Of a stretch of 64,000 nt of DNA, positions 34,280-43,849 are shown in pieces. The stretch lies in the NCBI GenBank assembly GCA_022661535.1, contig JAKULF010000007.1:1240001-1304000 (forward strand), read 5' to 3'. The position numbers were made by a program, and so were the translations under genes. How positions within the stretch are numbered: position 1 is the first letter of the stretch; the number at the start of each line of letters is the position of its first letter. This DNA is from Eutypa lata (Eukaryota > Ascomycota > Sordariomycetes > Xylariales > Diatrypaceae). The notes under the pieces are model-generated. The model ran no database searches, had not been told where the DNA came from, and was given only the letters and a program-made list of their open reading frames with translations.

Positions 34280-36413
34280 CTAACCCTGCATCTTCTTTCT
34301 CTTTCCGACTTGGGCCGAGAAACCGACCTTGATAGCGGTAACAGAGCGACGAGATCCACAAGAGTTGCACGTGACGAAGCTTAGACGGTTCTCTCCCTTG
34401 CTCAGCGCGGTATCTGGCGAACGGCAAGTTTTGCATGTGACATATTCGACTATTGCCGGTTAGTAAATGGAGTTTAGATCAACGGAGACAGAGAAATGAC
34501 GTACTGATATATTTCCGCAAGACTGTCTCAAGCTGCTTCTGCTGGAAACGACCCTTGATAACGAGCCGTCTGCTACCATCGACGGAACCGTTGGTACCCA
34601 ATTCAGCGAACTATATATCATGTGTTAGTAACCGTTACGAAATAATGACTAAGATCAGCCTGGCTAGGTATTATCGCCAATCCAAAGGCCAAGTCGACGG
34701 AGTTCATCTATAGACGAACTAGAAGGATGGCAACGTTCAAAAAGGAAATGCGCTTACCAAGTATGCGGTGACGTGTTCCTCCGTACGCTTCATGCGCTTG
34801 CAGATCTCCTGGATGTTGGCGAAAATCGTTTTCTATTTGGCATTCAGGTTAGAGATCGTGGAACTAAAAACCATGCCGGACCATGCGGGTCTATATCCTC
34901 CGATAATAGAAGGGCAATGGATCAAGGCGCAAGGAAGGAGATTCTGATGCTTACCTTGTTTCCTTCACGCATGCACTGAGGAGGCGGGATCTTGTAGCTT
35001 CGTGAGCCACTCATGGCATGATCGGGGTTCTTCTGAGCCAGGAGGCTGAAGAAGCGTCCAAGCAGCAAATCGTAGCTGACAGCGCGGGACTCGTCATGCT
35101 GCCAAATGCCAGTGCCCTTCTCCATGTCACCCGACTGTGCCTCATCCTTCGACGGCTTGGCTCCTTCGGCCTCACCCTCTTTGTCTAGATCAAGAGCTGC
35201 TAGCTTAGCGGCGAATTCGTCGTCCTTCGCGGCCTTCTTCTTCTTCTTTTTCTTCATGCTCAGATCCAAGCCTCCGTCATCAGCAGCGCCATCAGCACCC
35301 TCGGTAGGCTCAGCTCCGTCTGCATCCTCGGTCTTCTTCTTCTTCTTCTTTTTCTTCATGGTGAGGTCGAGACCGCCATCTTCAGCGGGCTGCTCTCCGG
35401 CAAGTTGCTCATCAAGTTGGGCTTCCTTCGCATCAGTAGAAGCTCCAAGAGCGGCGGATAGCGGTGGCGTACGGGGAGTGTGGGACTGGGCGGTGTTAGT
35501 CTCTTCGGTGGACGCCATGGTTGTGACCTTGCCGTCTGCTGCGACGACAATAGCCTCTGAATTGAAGACGACTGATTTTCGCTGTTTGCGTTCAGGGATG
35601 GAGGGGCGTTCCTGAGAGGTTAGGTCTAGTTAGTAAAGAGAAATAAAATAATCAATGAAGTACACTAGGTAGTTGTCCTGTGTCAGAAATTCAAGGACGG
35701 TCCAGTAAATGACACAACAAGGTAGATAATCCGAGGTGGTGGTTAAATGGTTGAATTTGGCCGTCTCGAGTTGATCAACACAGAGGTTTTTCCGTGGTGT
35801 ATGTAGTTTGTAGTAGAGGTATGACTCTTCGTGTGCTGCAGTGTCCAGTTTCGGCTGACGATTGGCACTGCAAGAGGCGAGAACAGTGGGTCGTGCACGG
35901 ATCACTAGAGGGCAGAAACGGCCCACTGGCTTGGCATAAACTGACACCTCTGACGACAATTGCAGCCAGAATGGCGGGGCTCGAGGGGCGCGGAATTGAT
36001 GCTCAGATCTCTTATGGAGATATATATGCATTTAAGCATGATCCATACTGGTCGCTAAAATGCTGGTGGAGGGGTAGTGACTAGAGGGGCAACACGGCAC
36101 AGTTCGACGACAGGTCCAGCCAAGTAATCAGTCAGAGGCACCGTAACCGACTAGAGGCAGGTACCTAGAGGGCTTGCAGCACTTCAATCATATTGTCGTA
36201 TTGTAGGGTGGAAATATATTCGGTGAACCGGAATCCAGGCAATTCAACGCTCGCTTCCAAGGTTGAATCTCATAATGCATGTATGTAGTTATGTTTGCGC
36301 CGATTTAGGAGCCAGGAAAAAAAGATGGAAAGATGGATAATATGAAACGATAGATAATATCAACAAACGAGACGAAATTCATGTTAAAAACTTACTTCCG
36401 TTGCGTCCGCCAT
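34280..36413 (-). CDS. SUI3: Translation initiation factor eIF2, beta subunit
   Basis: Five exons: 36396-36413, 34955-35611, 34758-34832, 34505-34610 and 34280-34449; 341 aa. Introns are 784, 122, 147 and 55 nt; the first exon holds only six codons (MADATE). The N-terminal half has two lysine blocks (MKKKKKKKK near residue 90 and MKKKKKKK near 120), which in the family bind eIF5 and eIF2B-epsilon. The core follows with [19 protein letters not shown], then [16 protein letters not shown], then [12 protein letters not shown]. The C-terminal zinc finger is CKTC...CNSC, ending in [14 protein letters not shown]. The protein is part of the eIF2 GTPase that brings Met-tRNAi to the 40S subunit. Yeast has three lysine blocks; only two are seen here. 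Every splice junction reconstructs conserved sequence, so the model is firm. Confidence 0.96.
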
Positions 36414-37543
36414 CTTCTCTAGATTGAGTATTGTCTGTTCCGATGGCTGCCGTTGTGTGACTCCAATATCCTAGGGTAGATAGCGTGGTGTGATAATGGC
36501 TTTCCGGTCGATTGGTAGATGAGTTGATGGAGATGTTCGAAATCTAAGAAATCGAAGGTATCGTGTTACAATCGAAGGTGATACCTCCCTCTGAGAAGCA
36601 AATGTGCAGTTTCAAGATCGAAAGTTGTGGATACGACTTGGCAGCTGAAGTCTTAAGAACATGAAATTAGTGAATTGACAGATGTAGAATGAGAGAATCT
36701 TGCCTCATGACCTTGGGTTGACTAGAGAATATGAGAAGGGGATCTGAGTGCGGGTTATTAAAGTTTTAAAGGTTGCCTGAGCAGGTAAGGTAAGTAAGTA
36801 GCTGGCTGCATTAGGTACAATTGGTTTAATACCTAAGGTAACTGAGTTTGCCTCTACCGCAATATTGACGAAGGCCTAACTACCTCTAATGACTACATTA
36901 CATACATACATACATTGTGATATGCCGCCTACCTATGATATGTACTACCTACTTATCGTGTATGATAGACACTGTGACTCAGACGCAACACACCCGCCAC
37001 CAAATTTCAATGCCCATCCTACGTTGAAACCCATTCACTGGTTGGTGGATAGAACGTACATAACATACCTAATACCTAATGTGGGAATTCGCCCTGACGT
37101 GCCTGACAGCTAGAGCTAGTTAGCGAGAGTGAATTCCGCCTAACAGACCGGCTGGCTTGACCGTCACTTAAAGAGCCGGACCGGAGTGGATCGGCATACT
37201 TTCCACAATTATGCCGACACTAACTGCAGGTGACGCCAACGCTGCCAGTCTGCCAGCCTGCCAGTCCAGCAACATACATGACCTACCTACCTCTAGCTAA
37301 GCTCAGCTCAACAACAGAAACACTATCACGCGCGGTTGTCCAATACCGCAAACCAAGGCGCTGTTCGACTGCGCGTTATCCCAAAAGAATCTTTCGCATA
37401 GTCTAGATTAGGACTCAAATGTATCAGATCTGTTCATCCTAGCGCCCAGTCCGCTTCGTTTTCTTTCCCTTTCCTAACGTCCGCCCATACTCTCTTCGAC
37501 CCACCCCGAGCTACAACCACCACCATTACCACTGCTACAAGCC
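36414..37543. promoter_or_regulatory. Divergent promoter of eIF2-beta and MIM2
   Basis: This 1.1-kb region lies between two housekeeping genes transcribed in opposite directions. It contains a TACA microsatellite (about 36898-36915) and pyrimidine-rich stretches just before the MIM2 start, as is common in fungal constitutive promoters. No specific factor site can be claimed. Confidence 0.5.
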
Positions 37544-37922
37544 ATGTCTCTCTCCGAATCCTTCGCCATACCCGACGTATCGGGCTCAGATAACGATGAC
37601 ATTGATTCCCTGCCCTCAACCTCCACCGAGAGTTTCGACTCGGACGAAGACTACGACGATGCGCAAAGGGAATGGGAGGCCAGCATACAGCAGCTAGAGC
37701 TTCTCCTGACCATGATTATAATACCTTTCGCCGGCAAATACTTCGGGCGCAAATTTGCATACTGGAGTAGGACTTTCCCAGCCCCCATGGGCATACCAGA
37801 ATCTAACGTGCGTCGCAGGTTGGGCAAGATACATGGAATGGCTACACGACGTCGAGATAACATGGACGAACAAGAAGTCGTTCAAAGCTGCAGGGGCGGT
37901 AGAAGCGGCAGCAACATTATGA
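37544..37922 (+). CDS. MIM2: Mitochondrial outer-membrane import protein Mim2
   Basis: Two exons, 37544-37766 and 37819-37922, with a 52-nt intron (donor GTAGGA, branch CTAAC, acceptor CGCAG); 108 aa. An acidic Ser-rich N-terminus (FDSDEDYDD) precedes the single membrane segment, LELLLTMIIIPFAGKYFGRK at about residues 52-71, then the conserved YWSWARYMEWLHDVEI.W and AGAVEAAATL ending. Together with Mim1 this protein forms the MIM complex, which inserts alpha-helical proteins into the mitochondrial outer membrane. Reading through the intron gives a 201-codon frame that loses the conserved tail, so splicing is needed. Identification rests on recalled fungal Mim2 sequences and on the exact rejoining of the WARYMEW motif. 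Confidence 0.88.
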
Positions 37923-38991
37923 TGTACTCGCATTGCATACGGAATCGAATAATCGCGGCATATATCGAAACAGGTGCGACAGCCTACTCGATGTACATAC
38001 AAAAGGCGTTTTCATATGGACATATCTGCACATGGAAGCTACACGTAGGCATACTGGGAGAGATTATCTCCATCAAAATAGAGTACAGGTACCGGGAATT
38101 CCGGGACTCGAATCCCTTATTCGCAGCTTCCGGAATACCGTACACTTAGGGAGACGCTGTTATGATTGTGAAATATTAATGACTAGAAATGGATTCTACA
38201 AAATCACCCGCTTATTCTAACTGCACACTGTGGTTCTATCTAAATGTGTCAGAAATGAACGTATTATTAATGCGGCAAGACATCAAGGAATATGTCTTTT
38301 ATATACCCAGTCCCAAAAGGAGACCCAAAACGACACTTTCCAATGACAAATACATCTACCACTCCCGCTGTTTATAATACGGTGGTTTTCTCCAATGCAC
38401 ATGGTATATAATCACCAAAGGGATGCCATTTTTGTCTGTGTATAGCATTGTTTATATTAAGTTGCAGTCCATATAAGCCATAGAGCAGCTTGAATAAGCA
38501 AATAAGGCAATGGGAATATCCCATAGGCCGTAGCAAAAATACGCTTTCATCCCTCTCTAGTACATCCCTCTCTAGTACGGGTTATTGATGACTAAGAAGC
38601 TATCAACCTTCGTCATGAGCCTCAAATATCATGACTGAATTACTACATACCTAAATGGCCTCTAAGTTGCCTCTGTGGGTTGCCAACGAATTCCCGAATA
38701 AGGTAATCACAAAGAATGTTTATAACTGTTATGCATCGTATGACGTCACACACATACGATATCCCTTTCCCCTTGTCCTCCCTCCATTTTCGATTCCAAG
38801 AATCGAGCAATCGCAATGAACGACGTTCATATCAATTATTCAACATATTCTAGTAAAAACTAATCATTCATCGAACACACACCGTGGTCTTCATACCATA
38901 CACCAAAAATCCAGAAACAACTCCTCACCCAGAGCCTCCCTCACACCACCCCCTTCCCCCATCCCCCAAAACAAACCAAACCAAAAACAAA
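37923..38991. other. Intergenic region between MIM2 and the hydrolase gene
   Basis: About 1.07 kb. It contains a short direct repeat (CCCTCTCTAGTACAT, then CCCTCTCTAGTACGG, near 38550-38580). An in-frame extension upstream of the hydrolase start (from 38884) is C/A-rich and Pro-rich, and reads as 5' untranslated sequence. Confidence 0.5.
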
Positions 38992-39588
38992 ATGAAAACA
39001 GCACTCCTCATAATCGACATGCAGAACTACTTCCAAGACATGGTGCAAGACGCAATCCCGCACATCACGACCTTACATAAATTCTTCGCGACACGCTCCT
39101 CCGCACCCCCCATCATCTTCACGCAGCACGGACACCCAGCCTCGGACCTAACGCCACCCTTCCGGAACCAGCTCGTGCGCAAGTGGGGGCCGGGCGGGTC
39201 GATCCGCCGGGATCCGGACAACGCGGACTGGCAGCTGATGCCGGCGGTGCGGAAGCTCACCGATAGTACTAGCATCATCGTAGACAAGAACACCTACGAC
39301 GCGTTCGTCAACACGAACCTGGCGGAGATCCTGGAGGCGAGGGCCGTCGAACGCGTGGTCGTCTGCGGCGTCATGACGGACTGCTGCTGCGAGACCACGG
39401 CCCGCAGCGCGTTCAACCGCGGCTGGGAGACCTGGCTCGTCGCTGATGCGTGTGCGAGTGCGACGAAGGCCCAGCATGAGAGGAGCCTTGGGAACTTTGG
39501 TTTCGGGTACGGACCGGTGAGGTCGACGGGGGAGGTTATTGCGTTGCTTGAGGGGGAGGAGGAGGAAGAGGAGGGAGGGAAATGGTAG
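38992..39588 (+). CDS. Isochorismatase-like cysteine hydrolase
   Basis: Single exon, 198 aa, starting at the ATG at 38992 (context AAAATGAAAA). The catalytic triad of the family is visible: Asp9 in LLIIDMQNYF, Lys99 in IIVDKNTYDAF, and a Cys in the CGVMTDCCCETTAR segment (residues 125-138), most likely Cys132. The fold is Rossmann-like. Members hydrolyse isochorismate, nicotinamide, N-carbamoyl compounds or other amides. The substrate here is unknown, and the run of three cysteines makes exact assignment of the nucleophile uncertain. The C-terminus is a Glu-rich low-complexity tail (EEEEEEGG). No signal peptide was seen, so it is probably cytosolic. The gene is more G+C-rich than its flanks. 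Confidence 0.9.
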   Translation: MKTALLIIDMQNYFQDMVQDAIPHITTLHKFFATRSSAPPIIFTQHGHPASDLTPPFRNQLVRKWGPGGSIRRDPDNADWQLMPAVRKLTDSTSIIVDKNTYDAFVNTNLAEILEARAVERVVVCGVMTDCCCETTARSAFNRGWETWLVADACASATKAQHERSLGNFGFGYGPVRSTGEVIALLEGEEEEEEGGKW

Positions 39589-39843
39589 TTAAGTAAGTAG
39601 GTCTGGTGGCTAGGTTTAACCCCTTTTTACATAAGTTAGTAATGTATGTCTACGTAAGTAGTTAAGCGTGTAATGACTTCGGTAATATCAATGGATCTTT
39701 TGTCTACTTCGGAACGGGTGGTCTCTCAATGTCATTAGTCATCAATGATATATATGTATAAGCCTTTTCCAAAAACGTATGTTTAATACCACAGCTAATC
39801 CATAGGAATTCTGAATTATGATCAAGACCATTTAATTAACTCG

Positions 39844-41123
39844 TCAGGCCCTCTTCCGTTGCCATTCGCTCCTCCATTCGAATACATAGTAAAGCCCAAG
39901 CACGAAGAGGGTCAGGGGCAGTGCAACGGCGAAGTAGATGTACCACCACGGCGACAGCACAGTATCGTCTTCATCCGGGTGCCATTGGAATAGCCCCATG
40001 GACATAAAACTCTAGATAAATCCCCCAATGTCAGCAAGCAGGCATCGCGTAGCTAAGCTACATAGTAAGTTATTCAGGGGCAAGCAACTAACTAAGCAAA
40101 TATCACTTAAAAATACGTACAGCAACGAAAGTGGCAGGAAGGAACCACATCGTGACTCGAGCCAGCGTCTTCATCTGCTTCCCGTCACTGATGGCCGTCT
40201 GCGCGTCCTGTCGCGCAATTTGGGAGAGTTCCTGAGGGCCCGCATATAATTAGTTTGTGGTTTGATTATAAGGGGTTGGGTCATCCTAGTTACATGAGTA
40301 AATAGGACCTAGAGACAGTACGCACCATCTGGAAGGCGAGCGAGGTCGCGTTCAGAACGACATCGCAACTGCGTATCTTCGCTTGGTACTCGTTCGTAGT
40401 CCTTTGAAGATATTCCGATATGTCGAGAGAATCATCTGGTGCAGCAGGCTGAGTAGTGTTGTTCGCGGGTACGCCGTTTGGTTGATCACCGTTAGTCTGG
40501 GGGCTTTTGTCAACCTTGCTATCCTCGGTCGGCTGAATGTAATTAGCTCCTCTTCATTTATGACCCTGGATCCTCTAGTCTGTATACTATATCCTACTTA
40601 CCAGCTCTTCGAAATCTGCTAAGTGTGGCTGCAATCCTTCGATCTCCTTCTGCCAAGACTCGAGGGAATTCTTCAGGCGTGCAACCCGGATGTAAGTCCC
40701 GATCAAGTCCTGCACATCCTTGGCAGGATACCGAGTGTTCTGGAGCATGTTGGAGAGGTTTGTGACCTCGTCTTCGACTTGCTTGAAGCGCTGCATCTTC
40801 TCAAGCGTCAAGAAGGTGCTGATGAGAGTGAATGGCTTGAGGACGGCGCTCTGTGCGAACTCTACTCGGCCTTTGATGAACCTGATGTCCTGATCTTCCA
40901 GACCAAGGAACAATGCGTACGTTCTCTTCGAGTCCGGGAAATGCGTTATCGCTAACGCTCTGTCTCTTTCAAACAGGTTCTCACATCTCAAGATATACAC
41001 TAAGGGGTGGTCAGTTGTTTAGTCGGTGGCCATGCTCTCAGAACCCACCTCTAGTCTTTTCAACTTGGCTATACAATCTGAAGATCGTTGGCCATCCCCT
41101 ATTGATGATGGTGTGGAGGCCAT
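39844..41123 (-). CDS. CorA-like membrane protein (fungal divergent type)
   Basis: Proposed five exons: 41045-41123, 40602-40999, 40326-40532, 40121-40231 and 39844-40011; 320 aa. The centre has YILRCENLFERDRAL and KRTYALFLGLEDQDIRFI, then a long helical region (TLEKMQRFKQVEDEV). The C-terminus has MKTLARVTMWFLPATFVA joined across an intron to SFMSMGLFQW, the first transmembrane segment and loop where CorA channels carry their signature. A second transmembrane segment follows (YIYFAVALPLTLFVLGLYYV) and a basic tail. A canonical GMN selectivity motif is absent (SMG at that place), so magnesium transport should not be assumed. Exons 2-5 are secure. Exon 1 is uncertain: the donor GTTCTG is weak, and a better donor (GTGGGT, 41048) would link to another frame. 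Confidence 0.78.
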
Positions 41124-41998
41124 GATGGAGGTGAAATTTCCTTATTATTATCCTAAAAATATTGATATCGAAGGGGAGATAACTCAAGCCGGCATGGTTT
41201 GGCAGGGCTATTGTTGGCATGTGCCGGCGGCCTAGGCTAAGGGGTATTAGAGAGTTCCAATATATTCCCCTTCACATCTTACATTATAGCTACTGAGTTA
41301 TCGGACTCAGGTACCTGAACTCTAATGCTTAGTCTACCGGTAGCTAAGGCTCTCGTCCTGGCTAATACATACTGTACTTAACCAGGCTCTCCATTCATCT
41401 GCCGTCCCAACAATCTTAGATTGGTTTGGGTTTTGGAGGTTGAACTTCTTCGAAATCATTAGTATTCTTCATTTCTAGGCTAAGGTTGACAACTTACTCC
41501 ATCATTCAGCGAATACTTAATCGCCGTGCATCGCTGTGGGCGGTACTCGAAGGCCGGTCGGTTGATCTCACTCTCATCAAAACCAAACGACTTCCAAATC
41601 AAGTCCATCTATACGTTGAACTCAGAGCACTAAAATTTTCAAATGAATGTGTATACTATGTCAGATTTCAGATTCTACAGCCAAACTTCCTCTCCTAGCG
41701 GTGACCTCGCTATGTATTGTTGCAATTTTCGGCAGATCTTCAGCTTAATGGTCTAAGCCTCGTAGCCCATTGGTCTCGCGGGCCGCGCACCGCATAACGC
41801 AATGCAGCCTGCTGTGACCAGCCCCAAATTGAGTCATGGGCCTCATCTTATGGAGGGCTATCTCTGAATAGGTCAGGGGTGACCATAAGGTTATTATACA
41901 TTAAATAGACCTGCTAAATACCTATGAGAAGGCGTTACGTTTTCTATTTTCGACATGAAGCAGTTGCACCGAACAGTTCCCTACAGTGAACTCAAAGG
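41124..41998. promoter_or_regulatory. Divergent region between the CorA-like gene and the small-gene/kinase locus
   Basis: About 875 nt separating head-to-head transcription units. Short frames occur on both strands, none convincing. It may hold both promoters; no site can be named. Confidence 0.4.
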
Positions 41999-42617
41999 AT
42001 GAAGTTCCGCTTCCCTTGGTCTCGTCGAAAATCCGAACCAGTGATAGATTGGAAAGCATGGCCACTGGCACCGCAATACGGCGATTCCGAGAAAATGGTC
42101 AGGGTGTTCCGAGCGATCTACGGAGAGGACGGTTATATGCTACAGGTAGGCGTGCAGAACAGACTCAGTTCGAATGGCGACAGTGCCAAGAATTCTCGCT
42201 GATTCTCCCTCCAGCTTGTACAAGACCGTTGGTTTCTGAGAGCGGAGCACGAATTGAACGAGGTTTGAAGAGACCCCCCATCCTTGTCCATGACTCTTGT
42301 AGTCGCCCCCTATCTCACGCGCACAATTACAGGATCAAAAGATGCTCTTACAGGATTACGCCTATCCGCACTACGATGACCACGGGGCGCCCGTCGTAGG
42401 CGATGCGCTACCGAAAGATCGAACCCCTCCCCTTCCCCGAAAGCAGTCGAGTCTCCAGGTAGCACCACGTCAGGCTACCTCTGATAGGGGGCCGGCGGCT
42501 GCCTCCTCAGGCAACAGAGATGGTGGGGCAGCGAATGCTACGCCGCCGAATGCAAGCGCTGCGGCAGTTTTACAGGAGGCTCGAAACGGCACAACCACTC
42601 CTCAGACCTCTCATTAG
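41999..42617 (+). CDS. Small basic protein A of a tandem pair (unknown function)
   Basis: Proposed three exons: 41999-42145, 42215-42262 and 42333-42617; 159 aa, both introns phase 0. Exon 1 begins with a basic segment (MKFRFPWSRRKSEP) and ends MVRVFRAIYGEDGYMLQ. Exon 2 is exactly 48 nt (LVQDRWFLRAEHELNE). Exon 3 is a longer, probably disordered tail rich in Ala, Asn, Pro and Gly. The model was chosen because exon 2 size, phase and residue pattern match the next gene (43107). Weak points are donor 2 (GTTTGA) and a second possible acceptor (42353) that would drop seven residues. No known domain was recognised. It is followed in the same direction by its partner and by the kinase gene. Confidence 0.5.
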
Positions 42618-43106
42618 CTAGGTTGAAAAAGAAGGCGTCGCGCTGACTGGGAATTGGCTGAGGCGGGGCAGATGCGATTGGCAAACAGATCTTTAGTTGC
42701 ATAAGCAGGGTAGTCGTAATGCAAGTGATTATCGAGGACGAAAAGGAATTTGTGTAGCCAATGGGCGCAGATCTTCACGTCATTCGACACTGAACCCCTC
42801 AGCCCCCTTCGGTATCTGCGCTTCCTAGATGAGACGAATGTATGACTCATCGTCTAGAACAATAAATAGATAATAATAGATGCTTCTATGTGCATATGGT
42901 TGCCTTCTTGTGGCGGTGACTTACTCTCGTATGGCATGTCACCACCATCTGATGTTCGGGGTTTATACACTAAGTAGATCGGCTGAGATGACCCTCACGT
43001 CACTGGGTATAGTATCACCCAAAACAACGTTTATATAGACACGCATAGCTCCCCCTCAGCCGAGTTTCAGCAGAGCCATTTTCTCCTTCGCAGCACAACG
43101 ATAATA
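42618..43106. other. Spacer between the two small genes
   Basis: This 489-nt spacer contains a minus-strand frame of 78 codons (42614-42850) without recognised similarity. It most likely holds the promoter of the second small gene. Confidence 0.4.
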
Positions 43107-43477
43107 ATGCTGGTGCCAAAGCGATTAGCTAGTCTTCTGTCGAGGAAACGAAGGCTCCAGCAGCGTATACCCGGGCGACAAGTGAACGAGAACGACATGT
43201 TGGATACGCTACAATCCAAGTTTGGGCATAACAATTTTCAAGTTCAGGTATGGGCCTCCTATTTAGCAACGTTTCGAAACATTTCCTTTTTTTGCGTCGT
43301 GACTCACTGACAATTCATAGCTCCAAGAGGACATCTATTACATCTGGGCACCAAGATCCCTAACGAAGGTGAGTGTGCGATGGCTGTCAGGCTCCCTCTC
43401 TGCCCCGACTTACGGCACGGTGTCTCACTTTTAATTATTCTCGCTAGGACGAAATATGCACTTTCAGTTACCGATGA
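43107..43477 (+). CDS. Small basic protein B of a tandem pair (unknown function)
   Basis: Three exons: 43107-43247, 43321-43368 and 43448-43477; 72 aa, both introns phase 0 (donors GTATGG and GTGAGT; acceptors CATAG and GCTAG). Exon 1 starts basic (MLVPKRLASLLSRKRRLQQR) and ends MLDTLQSKFGHNNFQVQ. Exon 2 (48 nt) encodes LQEDIYYIWAPRSLTK and exon 3 only DEICTFSYR. The FxVQ-LQxDxYxxxAPRxLTxxEI pattern looks like a real conserved core; I recall similar short uncharacterised fungal proteins. Compared with gene A the exon layout is the same, with aligned Met, Gly, Gln, Leu, Asp and Ala positions, though identity is low. The tail is much shorter than gene A's. Function unknown; linkage to the kinase is the only clue. 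Confidence 0.6.
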
Positions 43478-43849
43478 GAAAGCCTGCGCTTTATATGCGG
43501 TAGGGTGTGACCAGTGTAATGGTGGCTGAGTTACGAGGGGCGGGGGCCAATCGAATACGCAAGGCGTTGCACCGAACCTGTGATGTGCATCTCCATAATG
43601 CAATAGCTGGAGAACAGCAGAGATCACCGCTTGCGGCCAAAATCCTAGAGCCACAGAGTCTTTTGGGGGAATATTTATGTAGATATATATACTATGAAAT
43701 TCATTCGCATCAAGTTTCGGGACCTAAGACTTATCTCATATGTCATACGTGCATTTCAGTCATAGCCCCCTATTGTAGGTATATATATACATAGCTCGTT
43801 CCCAGGAGTAGCCAGTCCAGAATATCGAGGCACATTACAAAGCTAAACA
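43478..43849. other. Spacer before the kinase gene
   Basis: This 372-nt spacer likely contains the kinase promoter; a TATA-like run (TATATATATAC) lies at about 43780-43790, roughly 60 nt before the start codon. Confidence 0.4.

Noticed and set aside
35630..36084. Frames of 96-133 codons on both strands inside the first eIF2-beta intron
   Set aside because: No motifs; the region is bounded by good splice sites linking conserved eIF2-beta sequence.
38100..38120. GGGACTCGAATCCC resembling a tRNA T-arm
   Set aside because: No matching acceptor, D or anticodon arms nearby, and the T-loop TTC is missing.
37767..38149. Continuation of the MIM2 frame to a 201-aa protein
   Set aside because: The extension has no family similarity, whereas splicing recovers the conserved Mim2 tail exactly.
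42614..42850. Minus-strand 78-codon frame between the two small genes
   Set aside because: Looks somewhat protein-like (WLHKFLFVLDNH), but it has no partner exon and no recognised family.
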